DNA of 59,263 bases from Bdellovibrionota bacterium (lineage in GTDB: Bacteria > Bdellovibrionota > UBA1018 > CAUJDS01), in assembly GCA_963169695.1 (NCBI GenBank), contig CAUJDS010000081.1, positions 1 to 59,263 on the forward strand, read 5' to 3'. Of this stretch, positions 53,859 to 59,263 are shown one piece after another; the stretch's first letter is position 1; every line of letters begins with the position of its first letter. The notes beneath the pieces are model-generated. The model was not told the DNA's origin. It saw nothing but the letters and a program-made list of their open reading frames with translations, and ran no database searches. Made by a program: the position numbers and the translations under genes.

Positions 53859-56800
53859 GAGCATTTTTTGGATAATTGCAGTGACTATTGCACTGTCTTT
53901 TTCACAGCTCGGGTGTGGATATTTTAAAGAAGGTGGAGCGCCAAAACAAAATGGGCTTAATCTTACCAATTCCCTGGGATGTCTCAATCAGTTTGATGCA
54001 AAAATACGTAACTACTTTAAAGGAAGATCAGTTCAAGATAGTCAGGAAGTTGAGCAAAATTCAAAAGATGTTGAAGCAGTCTTAGATTGCGGTGTTAATG
54101 CGCTCTCCTTTTTTATGGATCATGTCCGAGGAGAAAGCCGAGACGCCAAAACTACCAAATACATCATCTCAGATCATTATACGCCAGATGAGCTGAAGCG
54201 GTTTCTAGAAACCTATCTCTTAGATCAGAAGCGACTACCGAACACGCTTGTGTCAGGCCTGATGAGCCTTAAGGTAGCGCTGTTGGGTGGGGATGCCAAT
54301 CACCTCAGTCGAACGGATATACAACGCATTCAAACTATTCTTCGAACCCTGAAGATTCCCGCCAGAGCCATGGCTTCTTTTATGCCCCTCACGATGGAAC
54401 GTGCAAAAACAATGTCCTTAGAAGAAATAAGGAGCGCAGGACGTGCGTTGGAAGCCGCAGGTGAAATCGTTGGAACTACCCTTTCCTCTAGTGCCAAATC
54501 CTATTCTTTGGACGATTTCAAGCTCTTGTTAGGTGCGGTATCTGAGGTCTACGAAAACGGAGATTCCGGCACTGGTCCGCGTTATTTTCTTTCTCACATT
54601 AAGGTCTTTCAGGGTCTGAAATTGGTCTTTGTTGGAGACGGAATCAATGCCGTACGCCAAGACCAATGGAAAGAACTCATTAAGATGGGAGCGAGGCTTT
54701 ATTCCCTTCAGTTGTTTGTCAGCTACTTAAGCCATGAAAAAGAAAAGACCGATTCAGCACCCAATCCGAATGGCAAGGGAGTGGAACGCCGACAATGGGA
54801 ACTCATCCTAACAGGAGTGGAAGAAGGATTATCTATCCTCCTACGGGCTGCGGACAATCACGCCGAAAACTACTTGGCGGATGCAACCCTTGGAACCAGT
54901 GGGGTGACAGCTGATTCACTCACTGTTCTTTTGAGGGCATTAGTGGACAGTTTATTACTCCCTCAGTCGCTCGATGTTGAGAACTTTGTCAGTGCAGCGA
55001 TGGGACTAAAGGTTGCCGTAGTGGGTGGGACGCGAAACAAAATTCATCGCGAGGAAATTCGTCAGTTTCAGACCATGCTTCAGGCAATACGAGGCCCCTT
55101 CTTGGAGGTCGCGGACTTCTTTCCTTTGAAGGCCTCGAATCCAGGTTTTGAAGATCCACAGTGGGTCGATCAGGCAAGTCAAGCTTATGGAAAGCTTTTG
55201 AAAATTGGTGGATCCCTCGTTGAGACGAGTGCCACCACCTATGCATTTGAAGACTTTGAACTTATTGTCAAATCACTCTCCGACCTGGTTGAAGCTCCCC
55301 CGACAGGCAATTGGATTACCTTTTTGAAGAGTAATGCTGATTTGATTCGAGCCTTTAAGGGCGCACTTCTTGGCGGGAAATCCAACGAGATTGAGAAAGA
55401 AAAATGGAAAACACTTTTTGAATCCAGTGATGAAGCCATCCGACTTTATCTAGGAGTGCAACACCTTTTCAGCGGCCACTTCAAACATTGGACCTACGGA
55501 GAGGGACTACATTTTTTTACCAATTTGGCGAACAACTTCTTTCAGTTTTTTGAAAAAATAATCGAGCAACAAGATCCCGATCGCTGGGGACAGCGAGTCC
55601 TCTCATTCGAAAAAATGAAAACCCTCCTTGCTGCAATTGCTAAAGCAGGGTGGCTGCCAGAAGGATTAACTCCAGAAACTGTCTACGAAACCTTGGTGGA
55701 CGCGACACGGCAGATATTGAGGGTCAGACATTCAACAATTGAGCCTAAGGACGTGACTGGGATCTCCATAGAGTCCTTGAGGGTAATAGAAAAAGCCTTT
55801 CATCAGTGGCAGCGCAGGCAGGAAGTGCTGGCGGAGTTGTTCTTAAAAGCGGCAAAGGGCGACGAACGCGAACTTTTTGGTGTAACGATCAAACGCACGG
55901 ATATCCTTGATTACTTAATTAAGTTGCCAGGCCGACTCCCTGAGCTCGAGGAAATGGTAGCGCGCCATGCACCCATGTTTGATCTCAATCAAGATTACGT
56001 AACGATTGACCCAATTAATATGCCGAGTGAATTTTCTTTCTTCGGCCTATCCGAAATAAACTGGTGCCGCGAGCTCATTCTATTTCTGACTGAGGGATAT
56101 GTTGAAGATGAGGCCCGAACCCATCCAATTAAGCGGATATTAGTAAACGAGCTTCGAAACTTCTATGAATTTACTCGACCGCTTGGAATCCAATTAAAAT
56201 GGGTTGATCCTCGGTTTCGAGATTCCGCCGAGGGACGATTTTTAGAGGCTGGACTTTTTACTAAGAGTGGAGACGGAGATGCGTTTCTTGACGAATTTGA
56301 AGGCACCGAGGAATTTATCCTTCTTGTAAAAGGTAGGTCTCGTGCTCGCCTGAACCACGATAAAATTGCAAGACTTTGTAGTAAGGGTGCTCCACTCGAG
56401 CTGGATACCTTTGGACTGCCGCTGATCGATGCGACTTGTTATCGTGATCAGTTCTATGATGCGAGTGCCCTTTCAGAACATTGGGCGGGCCTGCCGGGAC
56501 TCGTTCAATACTACAATGGACTGGATGCCAATAAGAAAAAGGAATTTCAAAGAGTTTTCGAAAGTGCCGCTCGCCGGGGCGGGTACCTAGCAGAAGGCAA
56601 ATTTGAAAGCTCAGACTCAGAAGCCTATATGATCCTAGCTTACTATTTGGAAGGGGTTTTCCTGAAGTTTGATTCCCCTGGCGCAAATGGAAAATCAGCA
56701 GATGGCGTATTGAGATTTAACGAATTGATACCTCCCAATGAAGCAGGATTTGAAGATAAAAAATATGCGCTTTCTGTGCTTTATCCTACCTTGCAAACCC

Positions 56801-57171
56801 TGGCCAAAGGTCAAAATATTCAATTGAATAAGAGTGCCTCGAAAGTCCTCTTTAGTTATGTCCTTATGAAGGGAAAAGTCGCTGGATCCTCAAGAATGGG
56901 GATTTGGTATTCTACAACCTTTGAAAGCAGTATCTTTGCAGATCGAATGGCGATTTTGCGCGTGATAGGAATTCTGAAAAACCCTCAGTCCATGTCCGCT
57001 AGTGGTCAGGAGAAAGAAACAACCTCATCCAAAGATGACCTAGGGAAGAATGCAACTTCGGATTGGCCTGAGGTTCAAGAAATGGCTGACATCTGGCGGC
57101 AGACTGCTGAAAAAATAACGGACCTTCAGCAGAAAAAGGCGAAAGAAAGTAAGAAAGTAGATAAAAAGTAG
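53848..57171 (+). CDS. Giant lipoprotein with tandem duplicated modules, unknown function
   Basis: 1107 residues from the ATG at 53848, which has GGGGGG upstream and overlaps the barrel gene by 11 bases; the frame is open to 53746 within that gene. The lipobox ends at Cys23 (SQLGC). Residues 110-345 and 354-590 are related modules: MSLKVALLGG with NHL and MGLKVAVVGG with NKI mark the first half of each, LKLVFVGDGIN and FKGALLGGKSN the second. A third, degraded copy may start near residue 592. The C-terminal half (from about 700) is different and has SDSEAYMILAYYLEG near residue 922. A Lys-rich end (KKAKESKKVDKK) closes it. I recognise no family. Confidence 0.78.
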   Translation: MRFKSIFWIIAVTIALSFSQLGCGYFKEGGAPKQNGLNLTNSLGCLNQFDAKIRNYFKGRSVQDSQEVEQNSKDVEAVLDCGVNALSFFMDHVRGESRDAKTTKYIISDHYTPDELKRFLETYLLDQKRLPNTLVSGLMSLKVALLGGDANHLSRTDIQRIQTILRTLKIPARAMASFMPLTMERAKTMSLEEIRSAGRALEAAGEIVGTTLSSSAKSYSLDDFKLLLGAVSEVYENGDSGTGPRYFLSHIKVFQGLKLVFVGDGINAVRQDQWKELIKMGARLYSLQLFVSYLSHEKEKTDSAPNPNGKGVERRQWELILTGVEEGLSILLRAADNHAENYLADATLGTSGVTADSLTVLLRALVDSLLLPQSLDVENFVSAAMGLKVAVVGGTRNKIHREEIRQFQTMLQAIRGPFLEVADFFPLKASNPGFEDPQWVDQASQAYGKLLKIGGSLVETSATTYAFEDFELIVKSLSDLVEAPPTGNWITFLKSNADLIRAFKGALLGGKSNEIEKEKWKTLFESSDEAIRLYLGVQHLFSGHFKHWTYGEGLHFFTNLANNFFQFFEKIIEQQDPDRWGQRVLSFEKMKTLLAAIAKAGWLPEGLTPETVYETLVDATRQILRVRHSTIEPKDVTGISIESLRVIEKAFHQWQRRQEVLAELFLKAAKGDERELFGVTIKRTDILDYLIKLPGRLPELEEMVARHAPMFDLNQDYVTIDPINMPSEFSFFGLSEINWCRELILFLTEGYVEDEARTHPIKRILVNELRNFYEFTRPLGIQLKWVDPRFRDSAEGRFLEAGLFTKSGDGDAFLDEFEGTEEFILLVKGRSRARLNHDKIARLCSKGAPLELDTFGLPLIDATCYRDQFYDASALSEHWAGLPGLVQYYNGLDANKKKEFQRVFESAARRGGYLAEGKFESSDSEAYMILAYYLEGVFLKFDSPGANGKSADGVLRFNELIPPNEAGFEDKKYALSVLYPTLQTLAKGQNIQLNKSASKVLFSYVLMKGKVAGSSRMGIWYSTTFESSIFADRMAILRVIGILKNPQSMSASGQEKETTSSKDDLGKNATSDWPEVQEMADIWRQTAEKITDLQQKKAKESKKVDKK
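54175..55617 (+). repeat. Protein-level tandem duplication inside the giant lipoprotein
   Basis: Two modules of about 240 residues (codons 54175-54882 and 54907-55617). Each contains an LP-rich helix, a K-A-hydrophobic-GG turn, a DI/EI-Q helix, an SYSLDDFKLLL or TYAFEDFELIV helix, and a second GG/GD-N turn. The similarity is seen in protein, not as DNA repeats, so the duplication is old. Confidence 0.7.
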
Positions 57172-57172
57172 G

Positions 57173-57919
57173 TCAGTGCCTTCTTTTTGGCTTTTTTTTC
57201 TTTACCGCGGAAGCTTCCTGAATTTGAAGTAGGATTCCTTCCGGGACAATCCTTGCTCCGCCCCGTGGAAGCGATCCCAATGCAATGGGTCCTGCACCAA
57301 CACAGCGAAGTTGTATTACAGGATGACCGGCTCGATAACAGATGCGTTGGATGAGATCTGGATAGGAGTCTGTGGTCTCGATCTCAATATCTGTTTTGCC
57401 CTTAGGTGCTTCTCGCATGACTTTTACGGATTTGAGTTGGAAGGTTCCTTCCTCAAGGTGGCACTTGGCCTGAAGCCTTCGGATTGAGGCCTCTTGAACT
57501 TGTCCTTTTACCCGCACACGATACGTTCGGACCCATTCGTGAGAACGATCCATCCATTTCTGGGCCAATTCTCCATCATTGGTGAGAATGACAAGTCCTT
57601 CTGAACGATAATCCAATCGTGTGACAGGGTACAGGTCTTGGTGTTTGGCTGGAAGGAAGTCACGAATGCAGGTGCGTCCAAATGGATCCTTCTTAGTGCA
57701 GATGACTTCAGCAGGTTTATGAAATGCCAAAGTGGTGCGCTTGCGCTTCTTCGATACTGACTCACCATCTACGCGGATTTCATCGGCCACCAATGCCTTA
57801 GTCCCAAGGCTTGTTACGACTCTGCCATTGAGTTCTACTCTTCCTTGAATAAGGGCTTCTTCAGCCTTTCGACGGCTCATGATTCCTGAATTTGCGATGA
57901 TTTTTTGTATGCGTTCCAT
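57173..57919 (-). CDS. Pseudouridine synthase, RsuA/RluB/RluE/RluF family
   Basis: 248 residues. An N-terminal S4 domain (RIQKIIANSGIMSRRKAEEALIQGRVELNG) precedes the catalytic domain with the RLDYRSEGLVILTNDG motif near residue 100 (the Asp is the catalytic nucleophile), and a Lys-rich tail KKKKPKRRH. The family converts specific rRNA uridines. The exact site cannot be told. It starts two bases after the stop of the truncated upstream gene, with AAGGA as ribosome binding site. Confidence 0.9.
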   Translation of the reverse strand: MERIQKIIANSGIMSRRKAEEALIQGRVELNGRVVTSLGTKALVADEIRVDGESVSKKRKRTTLAFHKPAEVICTKKDPFGRTCIRDFLPAKHQDLYPVTRLDYRSEGLVILTNDGELAQKWMDRSHEWVRTYRVRVKGQVQEASIRRLQAKCHLEEGTFQLKSVKVMREAPKGKTDIEIETTDSYPDLIQRICYRAGHPVIQLRCVGAGPIALGSLPRGGARIVPEGILLQIQEASAVKKKKPKRRH

Positions 57920-57921
57920 TT

Positions 57922-59263
57922 TTATTCCTTATCCGTTTTTGTATAAATGACTTTGCCGTTGGATCCTTTTAGAGTCGATAATGTTTGGGAATTTACTGGA
58001 GCCAGCTTGAATTCTGAAGGTTTAAAGAAAGCGGAATTGGTGCCGTTGTCATATTCAGGCTTAAATAGAGCCGCCAATTGTGCTTTTAGGTCCTTCGAGC
58101 CTCGAATAGCCTCGATGTTCCAATCTCTTGAATATCCCCATGAGGCCGAGGGGCTTTTAAAGAGGTCGTCCAAAAGGGACCTTTTAATGCTCGAGAGTTG
58201 ATTTGCAATATGGGAATAACCCGCCTGGATGCTTTTTGGATCTACAAAGAAACATTGTTTGTCTTGGCTTATTTTGTGCCAAATCTTTTGAAGTTTTGCC
58301 TCAGGATCATCTAGCTCCAAATAAACTGGAATCTCAACTCTCACTGGCGCCACGGCAGCAGCCCCTTGGTTTACCGAAGGTATTTTGGCATTGGCGGAAA
58401 CTTGGAAAGCGAGAAGGGGATTGCATTGCTGTTTCTTCTTCGGTCCAATAGTTTCGTATCGTTCATAAAATCCATTGGTAGGCTGACTCACTAAATTGGT
58501 TTGCGCCACAGCGATAGGAGCTAAGACTTCATCATTGAAATAGGTCTGAAAGGCAGTCGAAGGTATGAGATTATATTGGGCCGGCTCGCCGCCCGTATTT
58601 TTTTCCGTACCTTGCGGGTTTCCTCCAACGCTCCAATAAGCAAATGGGGCTACCACGGTTTCCTGTCGAGCTATTTCTATGTCGCCGCCTCGGTAACCTG
58701 GTTTCAATTTGTCTTGTTCGATGGGTCTCGGCAACGCAGGACTTCTGAGGTTGGCATGAAATACAAAGAAATGTAGGCCCGCATCAGGGTCGCGGTTTTT
58801 CTGGTAATCGTCCTCGGAAAGGTTGAAGATTGACTTATCGCTGCCTGTATAATTGGTTCGAATTCCTGCAAGAATAGGAAGCGCCAATCCTCCTGAATCT
58901 TTGCCTAAGGGTGGAACTTGATAGTCCTCATGCTTAAGTACATCCTTGGCAGAGAGATTGAATATTCCTCCACCTGAATAGCTTGGATCAAGCGTGATTC
59001 CGATTCCGGAGGTATCAAGTAGGAAGTCATCTGGTAGGCGGCCGGGTTCTCTGCCTAGTGAGGCCGCAAAAGTTACTCTGAGTCGTTTTACTTCCGTTGC
59101 TTCTCGATAGCCAGCATAAGCGGGACTCGGCCTTCCCTTGCGTACGGATTGAGCAAAGTTGCTATCTGCAGGGAATGAGAAGGTATGACAGCCAAGAGGG
59201 GGGGTTGTTGGAAGCTGGATGGTGCCTTTGCTTAAAATTTCGTCGGTTAGACTTTGAGAAGTG
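57922..59263 (-). CDS. Hypothetical protein, 5' end outside window
   Basis: The frame stays open from the stop at 57922 to the right edge, so at least 446 residues are present and the start is missing. A TTG at 58887 is an internal candidate, but in-frame coding continues upstream without a stop (for example DDFLLDTSGIGITLDPSYSGGG). The composition (many Asn, Pro, Gly; two cysteines KQQCNP and KQCFFV) suggests an exported protein. No family recognised. It is probably cotranscribed with the pseudouridine synthase gene two bases downstream. Confidence 0.65.
   Translation of the reverse strand, partial: TSQSLTDEILSKGTIQLPTTPPLGCHTFSFPADSNFAQSVRKGRPSPAYAGYREATEVKRLRVTFAASLGREPGRLPDDFLLDTSGIGITLDPSYSGGGIFNLSAKDVLKHEDYQVPPLGKDSGGLALPILAGIRTNYTGSDKSIFNLSEDDYQKNRDPDAGLHFFVFHANLRSPALPRPIEQDKLKPGYRGGDIEIARQETVVAPFAYWSVGGNPQGTEKNTGGEPAQYNLIPSTAFQTYFNDEVLAPIAVAQTNLVSQPTNGFYERYETIGPKKKQQCNPLLAFQVSANAKIPSVNQGAAAVAPVRVEIPVYLELDDPEAKLQKIWHKISQDKQCFFVDPKSIQAGYSHIANQLSSIKRSLLDDLFKSPSASWGYSRDWNIEAIRGSKDLKAQLAALFKPEYDNGTNSAFFKPSEFKLAPVNSQTLSTLKGSNGKVIYTKTDKE

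Overview
The window reads as a dense chromosomal segment of a Gram-negative, aerobic, respiring bacterium. My best guess at the group is Bdellovibrionota or a relative. Three things point there: a DUF4423/TIGR02147-type regulator (a family I know mainly from Bdellovibrionota and Fibrobacterota), many long secreted proteins of unknown function, and an alternative complex III plus caa3 respiratory module. This placement is inference from gene content; no rRNA, tRNA, insertion sequence, prophage or CRISPR array is visible. Genes are packed tightly, with many ATGA start/stop overlaps and several convergent pairs that overlap at their stop codons. No gene-free stretch exceeds about 300 bases.

Layout. 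1-1412 (minus) is the 5' part of a DEAH-type helicase that begins with what looks like a signal peptide; it runs off the left edge. 1444-8390 is a leucine-catabolism block: methylcrotonyl-CoA carboxylase beta on the minus strand, divergent from an operon of hydratase, biotin carboxylase, a separate biotin-carrier protein and HMG-CoA lyase, which continues into PlsC and a lipoprotein. 8478-10607 is a large secreted protein resembling polysaccharide lyases. 10767-15992 carries small and unknown genes, then ResB and CcsA (system II cytochrome c maturation), then thymidylate synthase and dihydrofolate reductase. 16046-23137 holds an AT-hook/XRE regulator, a metallo-beta-lactamase-fold enzyme, a hybrid kinase with an OmpR-type regulator, small proteins including one that resembles ribosome hibernation factor, an HNH nuclease and the murein endopeptidase MepA.

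23262-41121 is the bioenergetic core: ActABCDEF (alternative complex III), an interrupting set (RNA methyltransferase, diguanylate cyclase, two small genes, DUF4423 regulator), heme O and heme A synthases, SCO, and caa3 oxidase subunits II, I, III and a subunit IV fused to cytochrome c. These parts fit together. ActABCDEF would pass quinol electrons to cytochrome c domains that feed the A2-type caa3 oxidase. CtaA and CtaB make heme A, SCO loads CuA, and ResB/CcsA attach the eight c-type hemes visible in ActA (five), ActE, CoxB and the subunit IV fusion.

41118-59263 is an envelope-rich region: a PA14-like lipoprotein, a penicillin-acylase-family hydrolase, an MFS exporter, AhpC-type peroxiredoxin, then two very large unknown exported proteins (46454-51963) divergent from a small basic protein, an outer-membrane beta-barrel protein and a giant lipoprotein built from tandem duplicated modules (52075-57171). 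A pseudouridine synthase and an unknown gene truncated by the right edge close the window. The 46454-57171 locus is the strongest candidate for an undescribed system; its function cannot be read from the sequence.
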